From the NCBI GenBank assembly GCA_019233085.1, contig JAFAMT010000145.1, forward strand, positions 1 to 40,970: a stretch of 40,970 nucleotides of DNA, given 5' to 3'. Of the stretch, positions 1 to 12,765 are shown piece after piece. Every line of letters begins with the position of its first letter. The first letter of the stretch is position 1. The DNA is from Herbaspirillum sp. (GTDB taxonomy: Bacteria > Pseudomonadota > Gammaproteobacteria > Burkholderiales > Burkholderiaceae_D). The notes beneath the pieces were generated by a model that saw only the letters and a list, made by a program, of their open reading frames with translations, was not told where the DNA came from and made no database searches. The translations under genes were made by a program, and so were the position numbers.

Positions 1-209
1 ACCAGGGCGATGCCGCCCACCACTTCCAGCAGGATCACCGGATAGGCGAACCAGCCCGGTACGCCCAGCGAGGCGAAGAAGCCGACGGTGCCGGCCGGGG
101 TGAAGACGAAGATCTTCAGTCCGGCATGGACCAGAAAGAAGATGCCCATGGTCACGCGCAGCAGGAAGGCGGCGTAGTCGGCACGGGTGTTGGTGGTAAC
201 GGTGGTCAT
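1..209 (-). CDS. DoxX family membrane protein (N-terminal part, truncated by window edge)
   Basis: Minus-strand translation from ATG at 209: MTTVTTNTRADYAAFLLRVTMGIFFLVHAGLKIFVFTPAGTVGFFASLGVPGWFAYPVILLEVVGGIAL, DoxX-like. Confidence 0.75.
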   Translation of the reverse strand, partial: MTTVTTNTRADYAAFLLRVTMGIFFLVHAGLKIFVFTPAGTVGFFASLGVPGWFAYPVILLEVVGGIAL

Positions 210-338
210 GATTTCCCCTGGAGAGGTGTGGAGTGGATGAAGGCTGGCCCGGCCTTGCGCTGCTTGTCTGCGCAGCGTCGGCCAAGACCATGTCCACACT
301 GTAGGGAAGAATGCGAGCCGGATAAACCGGTCTGGGCG

Positions 339-373
339 GGATGGATTGTCTTGCTTACGTTGACAATCCATCC
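339..373. repeat. Perfect 12-bp inverted repeat
   Basis: GGATGGATTGTC-TTGCTTACGTT-GACAATCCATCC in the gap between methyltransferase stop and DoxX start. Confidence 0.8.
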
Positions 374-387
374 GTATTGCGTGCGGA

Positions 388-1644
388 TCAGTCCTCGCCG
401 GTCTTTACCGGCGGCTTGGCTTCCTCGCGGCGGTTGTAGCCGGCCACCATGTCGAAGCGGAACAGGCGGCATTCCAGGGCACCGTTGAAGAAGGGGGTCT
501 TGCGCGACTCCTTCAGGCGCATCAGCTTGGGCAGGCTCAGGTCGGCCGAGAACAGGAACACGCTCCAGCCGGCAAAGCGCTGCTTGAGGGTGCTGGAGAA
601 GGCGCTGAAGAATTGCACGAACAATTCCTCGGTGGGCAGCGCACGGTCGCCGCGCACGCCGATACGTTCGCCGTAGGGCGGGTTGGTGAGCATGATGCCG
701 ACCAGCGGCTTGCCCTCGGCATCGACCGGCGGCTTGATTTCCTGGGCCTCGATCTGCTTGAGCGGCACCTCGAAGTGGATGCCGGCGCGCTGCAGGTTGT
801 GGCGGGTCAGCTCGACCATGTCGCCCGAGATGTCGCTGCCGAACAGGGTGGGTGTGGTCGGGATGGGGTTGGGTTTGAAGTCGCCCTTGATGGCGAACCA
901 GGCATCGGCGCTGAAGTTGTTGAACTTCTCGAAGGCAAAGCGGCGGCGCGCGCCCGGTGGCACGCCGGCGATCATCTGGGCCGCTTCGGCCAGGATGGTG
1001 CCGGAGCCGCACATGGGGTCGAACAGCGGTACGCCCGGCTTCCAGCCGGAGGTGCGCAAGAGGCCAGCGGCCAGGTTCTCGCGCAGCGGTGCGTCACCGG
1101 TTTCCTCGCGCCAGCCGCGCTTGAACAGCGCTTCGCCCGAGGTATCGAGGTAGACCGTGTAGTTGTGGGCATCGACGAAGCCGGCAATGCGCATGTCGGG
1201 CGTGCGGGTGTTGACCGAGGGACGCAGCTTGAACTGGTCGAGGAAGCGGTCGCAGATGGCGTCCTTGATCTTGAGCGTGGAGAATTCCAGGCTGCGCAGG
1301 GGCGACTTCACGGCCGTCAGGTCCACGCGGATGGTGTGGTTCACCTTGAACCAGTCTTCCCAGGGCTGGGCCAGGGTCAGGTCGTAGATGTCGTTTTCGT
1401 TCTTGTAGGAACCATGGCCCATGCGCAGCAGCACGCGGCTGGCGATGCGCGAGTGCAGGTTCATCTGGTAGGCCGCCAGCAGCGTGCCCGAGCAGTGCAC
1501 GCCGCCTGGGACCTGGTTGTGCACCTTGAGATTGGCCGCCGCGCCGGCGTGGGCGGCGATCTCGTTGAGTTCCTCGGCCAGGGCCGCTTCCAGGCCGCGC
1601 GGGCAGGGGCAAAAATAAGAGTAGTTGATGTCGGGGGATTGCAT
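388..1644 (-). CDS. THUMP-domain class I SAM-dependent RNA methyltransferase (RlmL/YpsC type)
   Basis: 418 aa ORF; PCPRGLEAALAEEL start, GSGTILAEAA SAM motif, TNPPYGERIG catalytic motif. Confidence 0.9.
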   Translation of the reverse strand: MQSPDINYSYFCPCPRGLEAALAEELNEIAAHAGAAANLKVHNQVPGGVHCSGTLLAAYQMNLHSRIASRVLLRMGHGSYKNENDIYDLTLAQPWEDWFKVNHTIRVDLTAVKSPLRSLEFSTLKIKDAICDRFLDQFKLRPSVNTRTPDMRIAGFVDAHNYTVYLDTSGEALFKRGWREETGDAPLRENLAAGLLRTSGWKPGVPLFDPMCGSGTILAEAAQMIAGVPPGARRRFAFEKFNNFSADAWFAIKGDFKPNPIPTTPTLFGSDISGDMVELTRHNLQRAGIHFEVPLKQIEAQEIKPPVDAEGKPLVGIMLTNPPYGERIGVRGDRALPTEELFVQFFSAFSSTLKQRFAGWSVFLFSADLSLPKLMRLKESRKTPFFNGALECRLFRFDMVAGYNRREEAKPPVKTGED

Positions 1645-1691
1645 GGGGGTACCTTTTATCCGTTGAAAATCAGGGTTCCAATAAAACGAAA

Positions 1692-1730
1692 ACGCCGGGC
1701 TGCGCCTGAGATCTTTGCGCAGCCCGGCGT
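1692..1730 (-). terminator. Rho-independent terminator downstream of the 1749-2354 gene
   Basis: Inverted repeat ACGCCGGGCTGCGC...GCGCAGCCCGGCGT followed on the minus strand by TTTCGTTTT. Confidence 0.75.
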
Positions 1731-1748
1731 CATTGTACGCTGGCCGCG

Positions 1749-2354
1749 TCAGCCCTTGGCGAACGCGCGCTCGACGAAGTCCAGACGATCCTGGCCCCAG
1801 TAGCCTTCGCCCTGGTAGATGTACCAGGGCGCGCCGAAGACGCTGGCGGCATTGGCTTCATCGGTGAAGCGGTCGAACTCGGCCTGCACGCTGGCGGTCT
1901 CGGCCGATTTCAGCAGGGCGGTGCCGTCGTGCTCCAGATCGTTGGCGATGGCCAGGAGGGTATCGGTGTCGGCGATATTACGCTGTTCTTCCCAGACCGC
2001 GCGCATGACGGCGCCGGTCAGGCGCAGCGCGGCGGCGGTGCCGTGTGCCAGCTGGGTGGCGATGATCAGGCGGGCGGCGGTGTCGCTGTTGACCGGGAAA
2101 TGGGTCGGCTGCAGGATCATGGGCTTGCCCAGGAATTCGCTCCAGCGCGCCAGTTCCTTCAAGCGATAGGCCTGGCGTTGCGGGGCGCGCTTGGCCAGCG
2201 GCAGGCCGCCGGAGACGCCAAAGATCTTCGACAGGTCGAAGGGCTTGGGCAGGATCTGCACCTGGTATTTTTCGGCGAGGGCGACGAAGCGCTCGTGGCC
2301 CAGGTAGGCGAACGGCGAATGCGGCGCGAAGAAGTACTCACAGACTTTGCTCAT
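1749..2354 (-). CDS. 2-hydroxychromene-2-carboxylate isomerase / DsbA-like thioredoxin-fold protein
   Basis: 201 aa; YFFAPHSPFAYLGHERF N-terminus and VFGAPWYIYQGEGYWGQDRLDFVERAF C-terminus typical of the family. Confidence 0.85.
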   Translation of the reverse strand: MSKVCEYFFAPHSPFAYLGHERFVALAEKYQVQILPKPFDLSKIFGVSGGLPLAKRAPQRQAYRLKELARWSEFLGKPMILQPTHFPVNSDTAARLIIATQLAHGTAAALRLTGAVMRAVWEEQRNIADTDTLLAIANDLEHDGTALLKSAETASVQAEFDRFTDEANAASVFGAPWYIYQGEGYWGQDRLDFVERAFAKG

Positions 2355-2409
2355 GACCGGCTCCGGAATGGATGATGGTGTGGGGTGAGAGGTGCGTGGG
2401 CAGGGGGAT

Positions 2410-2835
2410 TCAGAACGGCTTGACGACCACCAGGATCACGATGGCCAGCAGCAGCAGCACCGGCACTTCGTTGAACCAGCGATACCAGACGTGGCTGCGG
2501 GTGTTCTTGCCGTTTTCGAACTTCTTGAGCAGCGAGCCGCAGGCGTGGTGGTAGCCGATCACCAGCACCACCAGGAACAGCTTGGCATGCAGCCAGCCAT
2601 TGCCGGGGCCGCGCCAGAATTGCCAGGTCAGCGCCAGCAGCCAGGCGCCCAGTCCCAGCGCCAGCAGCGAGATCATGCCGGTGAACCGGTACAGGCGCCG
2701 CGCCATGCCCAGCAGGCGCTCGCGCGCGGCCACGTCGTTTTCCTGCACCAGGTTGACGTAGATGCGCGGCAGGTAGAACAGGCCGGCGAACCAGGAGGCA
2801 ATGAAGACGATATGCAGGGCTTTGATCCAGAGCAT
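2410..2835 (-). CDS. hemJ: HemJ/CopD-family membrane protein (protoporphyrinogen oxidase HemJ-like)
   Basis: 141 aa; MLWIKALHIVFIASWFAGLFYLPRIYVN and RWFNEVPVLLLLAIVILVVVKPF are characteristic. Confidence 0.85.
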   Translation of the reverse strand: MLWIKALHIVFIASWFAGLFYLPRIYVNLVQENDVAARERLLGMARRLYRFTGMISLLALGLGAWLLALTWQFWRGPGNGWLHAKLFLVVLVIGYHHACGSLLKKFENGKNTRSHVWYRWFNEVPVLLLLAIVILVVVKPF

Positions 2836-2865
2836 GGCTGTCCTTGAGATTGATGATGATCGATG

Positions 2866-4134
2866 TTACTGGCGCACCTGGCCCTGGCCCAGCACCACGT
2901 ACTTCAGCGAGGTCAGGCCTTCCAGTCCCACCGGGCCGCGCGCGTGCAGCTTGTCGTTGGAGATGCCGATCTCGGCGCCCAGGCCGTATTCGAAGCCATC
3001 GGCAAAGCGGGTGGAGGCATTGACCATGACCGAGGCCGAATCGACTTCGCGCAGGAAGCGCATGGCGCGGCTGTAGTCTTCGGTGATGATGCTGTCGGTA
3101 TGTTGCGAGGAGTGGCGATTGATGTGCTCGATGGCTTCATCGAGGTCGGTCACCACCTTCACGGCCAGGATCGGGGCCAGGTATTCGGTGTCCCAGTCTT
3201 CCTCGGTGGCTGCCTTGAGCAGCGGATAGCCGGCCAGGATCGCGGCGGCCTCGGCGTCGCAGCGCAGTTCCACCTCCTTGGCGCGGTACAGCTCGGCCAG
3301 CGGCGGCAGGATGGTCGCGGCGATCTCGCGCGCCACCAGCAGGGTTTCCATGGTGTTGCAGGTGCCGTAGCGGTGGCACTTGGCGTTGAAGGCCACATCC
3401 AGCGCCTTGCGGCTGTCTGCACGGTCGTCGATGTAGACGTGGCAGATGCCGTCCAGGTGCTTGATCATCGGCACCTTGGCTTCCTTCATCAGGCGTTCGA
3501 TCAGACCCTTGCCGCCACGCGGCACGATCACGTCCACGTACTCCTGCATGGTGATGAGTGCGCCCACGGCAGCGCGGTCGGTGGTCTCGACCACCTGCAC
3601 CGCTTCTTGCGGCAGGCCGGCGCCGGCCAGGCCTTCCTTGACCAGCTTGGCCAAGGCCTGGTTGCAGTGGATCGCCTCGGAGCCGCCGCGCAGGATGGTG
3701 GCGTTGCCGCTCTTGATGCACAGGCCGGCCGCATCCACCGTGACGTTGGGGCGGGCTTCGTAGATGATGCCGATCACGCCCAGCGGCACGCGCATCTGGC
3801 CGACCTGGATGCCGGTGGGGCGGTACTTCATGTTGCTGATCTCGCCGATTGGGTCGGGCAGGGAGGCGATCTGCTCCAGGCCTTCGGCCATGGTGGCGAT
3901 GGCCTTCTCCGACAGCGTCAGGCGGTCCAGCATGGCTTCGGCCAGGCCATTGGCGCGCGCCGCTTCCAGGTCCAGGGCATTGGCTGCGCGCAGGGCGTCG
4001 GCGTCGCGGCGGATGGCCGCGGCGATCAGCAGCAGCGCCTGGTTCTTGGCGGCGGTATCGGCGCGGGCCATGGCGCGCGAGGCGGCACGGGCCTGCTGGC
4101 CGATGCGGTTCATGTACAGTTCGATGTTTTCCAT
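2866..4134 (-). CDS. proA: Glutamate-5-semialdehyde dehydrogenase (gamma-glutamyl phosphate reductase)
   Basis: [23 protein letters not shown]...; [41 protein letters not shown] extension to 4236 not favoured. Confidence 0.95.
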   Translation of the reverse strand: MENIELYMNRIGQQARAASRAMARADTAAKNQALLLIAAAIRRDADALRAANALDLEAARANGLAEAMLDRLTLSEKAIATMAEGLEQIASLPDPIGEISNMKYRPTGIQVGQMRVPLGVIGIIYEARPNVTVDAAGLCIKSGNATILRGGSEAIHCNQALAKLVKEGLAGAGLPQEAVQVVETTDRAAVGALITMQEYVDVIVPRGGKGLIERLMKEAKVPMIKHLDGICHVYIDDRADSRKALDVAFNAKCHRYGTCNTMETLLVAREIAATILPPLAELYRAKEVELRCDAEAAAILAGYPLLKAATEEDWDTEYLAPILAVKVVTDLDEAIEHINRHSSQHTDSIITEDYSRAMRFLREVDSASVMVNASTRFADGFEYGLGAEIGISNDKLHARGPVGLEGLTSLKYVVLGQGQVRQ

Positions 4135-4187
4135 GTCGTGTTCCTCCGGGGCGCCGGGTGGCGCGTCGGTGTAGATGTCAGGTCGGT

Positions 4188-5207
4188 TCAGCGTCCGCGC
4201 GCCAGTTTCAGGCCCAGCTGCAGCAGGGCATCCCATGGGTCGCCGGCGAAGGCGCGGGCGCGCAGGCCCTTGACCATGCGGTCGATCAGCGCGGCTTCCT
4301 GCAGGGCCTGCTCCAGGCTGGCGAGGCTGACGCGGCGCAGGGCCGGTTCCATCAGCCGCTCACGCGGCCCCCAGATGCGGTATTCCTTCAGCAAGGCTCC
4401 CACGGCCTTGCCTTGGGCCATGCCGGACTTCAGTTTCAAGAGGGTGCGGATTTCTTCGGTGACGGCCCACAGCACCAGGGGCAGGGCCTCGCCTTCGCCC
4501 TTGAGGCCTTCCATCATGCGTGTCAGGCGTGCGACGTCGCCGGAGAGCATGGCTTCGTTGAGCTTGAAGACATCGTAGCGCGCCACGTTCAGGACCGCAT
4601 CCTGCACTTGTTCGAAGGAGAGCTTGCCGGCCGGGTAGAGCAGGGCCAGTTTCTGGATCTCCTGGTGCGCCGCCAGCAGGTTGCCTTCCACGCGGTCGGC
4701 GATGAAATCCAGGCAGGGCCGGTCGGCGCTTTGCTGCTGGGCGGCCAGGCGGTTGCCGATCCAGCCTGGCAACTGGGCGCGCTCCACCAGCGGGATGTCG
4801 ATGTAGACCGCCGCCTGCTGCAGGGCGCCGACCCAGGCCGCCTTTTGCGTGGCCCAGTCCAGCTTGGGCAGGCTGATGATGGTCAGGTTATCGGGAGAGA
4901 GATTGGCGGCATAGTCCTGCAGGGCCTGGCCGCCGTCCTTGCCGGGCTTGCCGGTGGGAATGCGCAGTTCGATCAGCTTCTTGTCGCCGAACAGCGATTG
5001 CGACTGGTTGGCCGCGATCAGTTCGCCCCACTTGAAGCTGCGTTCGACCACCAGCACCTCGCGCTCGGTGTAGCCGTTGGCGCGGGCGCTGCGGCGGATC
5101 TTGTCGGCCGCCTCCAGCGCCAGCAGGTGCTCGTCGCTGGCGATCACATAGAGGGAGGCCAGCGATTTGCCGAGGTGGGTATCGAGGGCGTCGTAGCGTA
5201 GCTGCAT
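4188..5207 (-). CDS. holA: DNA polymerase III subunit delta
   Basis: 339 aa; [40 protein letters not shown]. Confidence 0.92.
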   Translation of the reverse strand: MQLRYDALDTHLGKSLASLYVIASDEHLLALEAADKIRRSARANGYTEREVLVVERSFKWGELIAANQSQSLFGDKKLIELRIPTGKPGKDGGQALQDYAANLSPDNLTIISLPKLDWATQKAAWVGALQQAAVYIDIPLVERAQLPGWIGNRLAAQQQSADRPCLDFIADRVEGNLLAAHQEIQKLALLYPAGKLSFEQVQDAVLNVARYDVFKLNEAMLSGDVARLTRMMEGLKGEGEALPLVLWAVTEEIRTLLKLKSGMAQGKAVGALLKEYRIWGPRERLMEPALRRVSLASLEQALQEAALIDRMVKGLRARAFAGDPWDALLQLGLKLARGR

Positions 5208-5226
5208 GGGTCAGGGAGGGCGGGGG

Positions 5227-5766
5227 TCAGTCGCCGGCCGCCGCCTTTTCCGTGCTCAGCGCCGACTTCGAGGCCGACAGCCGGCGCAGGATCTGCTGCA
5301 CCAGGTCGGACTGCATGTCGCGGTAGAGCAGCGCTTCCTCGGCTTGCTTGGCCAGTTCCTGGTTCTCGTCATAGGTGATGACGCGGCGCAGGGTGATGGC
5401 CGTCGGCGGGATCACGATCACGCCCTTGGCATCGGTCACCGAGAAGGTGAAGCGCTGGAACAGCGCGTACTCGCGCACACGGCCGTTGGTGTTGAGGGTC
5501 AGCACCTGGCGGTCGCGGGTGTCCGTGAGGACCTTCAGGTTGGCCTCGGCCTCCTTGACATCGCTGACCACCTTGGCACCGCTGGCCTCGATGTTGCGCT
5601 TGAGTTCCACACCTGCTGGCGAGTTGGGCGCAAAGCCCAGGTAGATGGTCTTGAAGGGCAGGTCGGCCGCCCCGCGCAGGTGGAAGCCGCAGGCCGTCAG
5701 GATCAGGGCTGCGGCTGCCATCAGCAGCCATTGCGAGAAACGCTTGAGTTGGACTTGAGCGTGCAT
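5227..5766 (-). CDS. lptE: LPS-assembly lipoprotein LptE
   Basis: 179 aa with lipobox LILTACGFHLRGAADLPFKTIYLGF; between holA and leuS as usual. Confidence 0.9.
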   Translation of the reverse strand: MHAQVQLKRFSQWLLMAAAALILTACGFHLRGAADLPFKTIYLGFAPNSPAGVELKRNIEASGAKVVSDVKEAEANLKVLTDTRDRQVLTLNTNGRVREYALFQRFTFSVTDAKGVIVIPPTAITLRRVITYDENQELAKQAEEALLYRDMQSDLVQQILRRLSASKSALSTEKAAAGD

Positions 5767-5794
5767 GGAGTTCCGTGGGTTAGGTTGAGTCCGT

Positions 5795-8888
<3,094 letters not shown>

Positions 8889-8904
8889 ACAACCCTGCCT
8901 GCCT

Positions 8905-9978
8905 GTGCGCCCCTCCATCAAACAAGTTGCCCATCTGGCCGGTGTGTCCATTGCCACCGTCTCCCGCCTGCTCAACAAGCCTGGTTCGGTGAGCGCGGAG
9001 ACCGCCGAGAAGATCCATCGCAGCATCGCCGAGCTGGGTTTTCGTCCCAATTTCACGGGGCGCAACTTGCGTGCGGGCAATTCGCGCACCGTCGGGGTGG
9101 TGGTACCGACCCTGTCCAACACGGTCTTTGCGCAATGCCTGCAAGGCATAGAGCTGGCCGCGCGTGCGCTGGACTACTCGGTCATGTTCACCACCACCGA
9201 ATACCTGCCGCAAGACGAGTCGGCCGCCGTGGAACTGCTGCTGGGGCATCGCGTGGACGGGGTGATCCTGACGGTGGCCGATGCCGGGGCCAATGCCACG
9301 CTGGACCTGCTGGAGCGCGAGCGCATTCCCTTCGTGCTGACCTACAACCAATTGACTGCCGAGCCTGCCGGCACGGTGACGCCACGCGCCTCGGTCTCGG
9401 TGGATAACCGTGCCGCCGCCTGTGACGCAGTGAACCACCTGATCGGTCTGGGCCATCGGCGCATCCAGATGCTGTCGGGGCGCTTCAATGCCTCCGACCG
9501 CGCCATCCAGCGCTACTTCGGCTATGTGGATGCGATGCGCGCGGCCGGCCTGGTTCCCCTGCCAGCCATCGAGGTAGAGCGCCACACGCTGACCGCCGCC
9601 AACGAGTACCAGCAGATGATGGCCGACCCCGAACGCCGTCCGACGGCCCTGTTCTGCTCCAACGACCTGCTGGCCTTGAGCGCCATGCGCGAGCTGCGCG
9701 CACTGGGCATGCGGGTGCCGCAGGACATCTCGGTGATGGGTTTCGACGGCATCCCGGTGGGTGCGCTGGTGGAGCCGGTGCTGGCCAGCGTGGTGCAGCC
9801 CTCCGAGCGCATCGGCGATGTCGCCCTGCGCACCCTGGTGCAGGCCATCGAATCCCGCGCACCGGAGGCGGCGCTGGCCGAAGTTCCTCCGGTGTGGACG
9901 CCGGTGCCGCTGATCCTGCCGCACAGCCTGCGCGACGGTGGGACGGTAGGCGCCCCGGCCGCAGCGTCTTGTGCCTGA
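8905..9978 (+). CDS. LacI-family transcriptional regulator (start codon uncertain)
   Basis: PSIKQVAHLAGVSIATVSRLLNKPGSVSAETAEKI HTH plus periplasmic-binding-like domain (RTVGVVVPTLSNTVFAQCLQGIE; PQDISVMGFDGIPVGALVEP). GTG at 8905 is the in-frame start nearest the HTH. Confidence 0.9.
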   Translation: MRPSIKQVAHLAGVSIATVSRLLNKPGSVSAETAEKIHRSIAELGFRPNFTGRNLRAGNSRTVGVVVPTLSNTVFAQCLQGIELAARALDYSVMFTTTEYLPQDESAAVELLLGHRVDGVILTVADAGANATLDLLERERIPFVLTYNQLTAEPAGTVTPRASVSVDNRAAACDAVNHLIGLGHRRIQMLSGRFNASDRAIQRYFGYVDAMRAAGLVPLPAIEVERHTLTAANEYQQMMADPERRPTALFCSNDLLALSAMRELRALGMRVPQDISVMGFDGIPVGALVEPVLASVVQPSERIGDVALRTLVQAIESRAPEAALAEVPPVWTPVPLILPHSLRDGGTVGAPAAASCA

Positions 9979-10070
9979 GTTTCGATTTTCCCGTTGTGCC
10001 CTGGCTGATTTTTTCGCTTCGTTGCCTTTTTGTTTTGTTTTGTTCTCCAACCCATAGGAAAGGATCTGAC

Positions 10071-11078
10071 ATGTTCCTGAAACGTGTTATTCAAACCGCT
10101 GCCGGCGCTCTCCTGCTGTCGGCCTCCGTCGCTGCGTCTGCCCAGACCGCGATCTGCTACAACTGTCCGCCCGAGTGGGCTGACTGGGCCGCCCAGATCA
10201 AGGCCATCAAGGACAAGACCGGCGTCACCGTCCCGCCGGACAACAAGAACAGCGGCCAGGCCCTGGCCCAGCTGACGGCCGAAAAGGCCAGCCCGGTGGC
10301 GGACTTCACCTACCTGGGCGTGTCCTTCGGTATCGAAGCCAAGAACAAGGACCTGGTGGCCGCCTACAAGCCCGCCAACTGGAACGACATCCCCAACGGC
10401 CTGAAGGATCCCGACGGCTACTGGTTCACTATCCACTCCGGCACCATGGGCATCATGGTCAACGTCGATGCCCTGAAGGGTAAGCCGGTCCCCAAGTCCT
10501 GGGCTGACCTGCAAAAGCCCGAATACAAGGGCCTGATCGGTTACCTGGACCCGGCCTCGGCCTTCGTCGGCTATGTCGGCGCGGTGGCGATCAACCAGGC
10601 CCTGGGCGGCACGCTGGACGATTTCTCGCCGGCCATCGGCTACTTCAAGAACCTGCAGAAGAACCAGCCCATCGTCCCAAAGCAGACCTCCTATGCACGC
10701 CTGATCTCGGGTGAGATCCCCATCCTGCTGGGCTATGACTTCGACGCCTATCGCGCCAAGTACAAGGACCACGCCAACGTGGCCTTCGTGATCCCCAGCG
10801 AAGGCACCGTGACCGTGCCCTACGTGGTGTCGCTGGTGAAGAATGCCCCGCACCAGGCGGAGGCGAAGAAGGTGCTGGACTTCCTGCTGTCCGACCAGGG
10901 CCAGGCCATCTGGGCCAATGCCTACCTGCGTCCGGTGCGTGCCTCGGCCATGTCCAAGGAAGCCGAATCGCGCTTCCTGCCGGCGGCCGAATATGCCCGC
11001 GCCAAGTCGGTCGACTACGGCAAGATGGCCGAAGCCCAGCGCAAGTTTGGCGAGCGCTATCTGGCTGAAGTGCGCTGA
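10071..11078 (+). CDS. ABC transporter periplasmic substrate-binding protein (PBP2-like)
   Basis: Signal peptide MFLKRVIQTAAGALLLSASVAASAQ; SBP-type motifs; RBS GGAAAGGA; followed by permeases and ATPase. Confidence 0.88.
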   Translation: MFLKRVIQTAAGALLLSASVAASAQTAICYNCPPEWADWAAQIKAIKDKTGVTVPPDNKNSGQALAQLTAEKASPVADFTYLGVSFGIEAKNKDLVAAYKPANWNDIPNGLKDPDGYWFTIHSGTMGIMVNVDALKGKPVPKSWADLQKPEYKGLIGYLDPASAFVGYVGAVAINQALGGTLDDFSPAIGYFKNLQKNQPIVPKQTSYARLISGEIPILLGYDFDAYRAKYKDHANVAFVIPSEGTVTVPYVVSLVKNAPHQAEAKKVLDFLLSDQGQAIWANAYLRPVRASAMSKEAESRFLPAAEYARAKSVDYGKMAEAQRKFGERYLAEVR

Positions 11079-11099
11079 GTGAAGGATGCAGGAGCAAGC

Positions 11100-11951
11100 A
11101 TGAAGACTGTTCTTCCCGCATCGTCCCGGCCGGTGGCCGCCAGCCAGGCTGTATGGCTGTGGTTTGCCGTGCCGGGCGTGACCCTGTTCTGCGCCTTCTG
11201 GCTGCTGCCCATGGTGCGGCTGGTCGGCGTGGGTGCTTCCGGCCCGCAGGGGGCCATGGCCTACCTGGCCGTGCTGACCAACCGTCACTACGCCGCCAGC
11301 CTCTTCTCTACCCTGGCGCTGTCGGCGGTGGTCACGCTGGCCACGCTGGCCATCTCGGTCTTCGTCGGCTTGTTCCTGCAACGCAACCGCTTTGCCGGCC
11401 AGTCCGTCCTGCTGGCCATGCTGACCTTCCCGCTGGCCTTTCCCGGCGTGGTGGTCGGCTTCATGGTGATCATGCTGGCCGGGCGCCAGGGCATCATCGG
11501 CGCCGTCAGCAACTGGCTCGTGGGCGAGTCGGTGGTGTTTGCCTATTCGCTCTCGGGGCTGTTCCTGGGTTACCTGTATTTCTCGATCCCGCGGGTGATC
11601 CTGACCGTGGTGGCAGCGGCCGAAAAGCTCGACCCCTCGCTGGAAGAAGCGGCCCGCTCGCTGGGCGCACGGCCCTGGCAGGTGTTGCTGCACGTGGTGC
11701 TGCCAGCGCTGTTGCCGGCGCTGATGTCGTCCGGCGCGATCTGCTTTGCCACTAGCGTGGGCGCCTTCGGTACCGCCTTCACCCTGGCCACCAATATCGA
11801 TGTGCTGCCCATGACCATCTACAACGAATTCACCGGCTACGCCAACTTTGCCACCGCCGCCTCGCTGTCCATCGTGCTGGGTGTGATCACCTGGGCGGTG
11901 CTGGCGCTGGCACGTTCGCTCACCGGTAGCGGCGTGGCCGCGGCGGCATGA
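11100..11951 (+). CDS. ABC transporter permease
   Basis: Multiple TM segments; EEAARSLGARPWQVLLHVVLPALLPAL EAA loop. ATG at 11100 preferred over GTG at 11079. Confidence 0.9.
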   Translation: MKTVLPASSRPVAASQAVWLWFAVPGVTLFCAFWLLPMVRLVGVGASGPQGAMAYLAVLTNRHYAASLFSTLALSAVVTLATLAISVFVGLFLQRNRFAGQSVLLAMLTFPLAFPGVVVGFMVIMLAGRQGIIGAVSNWLVGESVVFAYSLSGLFLGYLYFSIPRVILTVVAAAEKLDPSLEEAARSLGARPWQVLLHVVLPALLPALMSSGAICFATSVGAFGTAFTLATNIDVLPMTIYNEFTGYANFATAASLSIVLGVITWAVLALARSLTGSGVAAAA

Positions 11952-11961
11952 GGAGTTGACG

Positions 11962-12765
11962 ATGCCCAAGCGTTTGCGTTTCTACGTACAACTGGCCTTC
12001 ACGCTCCTGGTGTGTGCCTTCCTGGTGGTGCCTGTGGTGCTGTCGATGCTGGCCGGCGTGACCGAGAATTTCTTCGTCGGGATATCCAGCGGCCTGACCC
12101 TGCGCTGGGTCGGCCAGGTGTGGGAGATGTACCAGCCCACCATCTGGCGCTCGCTGGTCATCGCGCTGGCCTGCCTGGTGGTGACCCTGGTGGCCGGCGT
12201 GCCGCTGGCCTACATGCTGGCGCGCTATCGTGGCGGCAACAGTCGCCTGGCGCGCGTGATCGAGGAATTGCTGATGATGCCGGTGGCCGTGCCGGGCCTG
12301 GCCACGGCGCTGGCGCTGATCATGGCCTATGGGACCTGGCGTGACTTCCGCGCCAGCATCTTCTTCATCCTGGTCGGCCATGTGATTTTCACGCTGCCCT
12401 TCATGGTGCGTCCGGTGCTGGCGGTGATGCAGTCCTCGCAACTGGCCCAGCTCGAAGAGGCTGCCGCCAGCCTGGGCGCGGGCCGGATGCAGCGCTTCTT
12501 CGGCATCGTCATCCCCAATGCCGCCTCGGGCATCCTGGCCGGCGCGCTGATGGTGGTGACGTTGTCGGTCGGCGAATTCAACATCACCTGGATGCTGCAC
12601 ACCCCGCTGACCCAGACCCTGCCGGTGGGCCTGGCCGATGCCTATGCATCGATGCGGCTGGAGGTCGGATCGGCTTATACGCTGATCTTCTTTTTCATGA
12701 TTATTCCGCTCCTGATCGGCATGCAGTGGGCGACCCAGGCATCCCGCAAGAAAGTCCGTCTATGA
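11962..12765 (+). CDS. ABC transporter permease
   Basis: Multiple TM segments; EEAAASLGAGRMQRFFGIVIPNAASGILAGAL EAA loop; overlaps ATPase start (ATGA). Confidence 0.9.
   Translation: MPKRLRFYVQLAFTLLVCAFLVVPVVLSMLAGVTENFFVGISSGLTLRWVGQVWEMYQPTIWRSLVIALACLVVTLVAGVPLAYMLARYRGGNSRLARVIEELLMMPVAVPGLATALALIMAYGTWRDFRASIFFILVGHVIFTLPFMVRPVLAVMQSSQLAQLEEAAASLGAGRMQRFFGIVIPNAASGILAGALMVVTLSVGEFNITWMLHTPLTQTLPVGLADAYASMRLEVGSAYTLIFFFMIIPLLIGMQWATQASRKKVRL

Noticed and set aside
2863-4578. 571-aa plus-strand ORF opposite proA/holA
   Set aside because: Antisense shadow spanning two real genes.
9522-11969. 815-aa minus-strand ORF opposite lacI/ABC genes
   Set aside because: Antisense shadow spanning several real genes; no recognisable domain.
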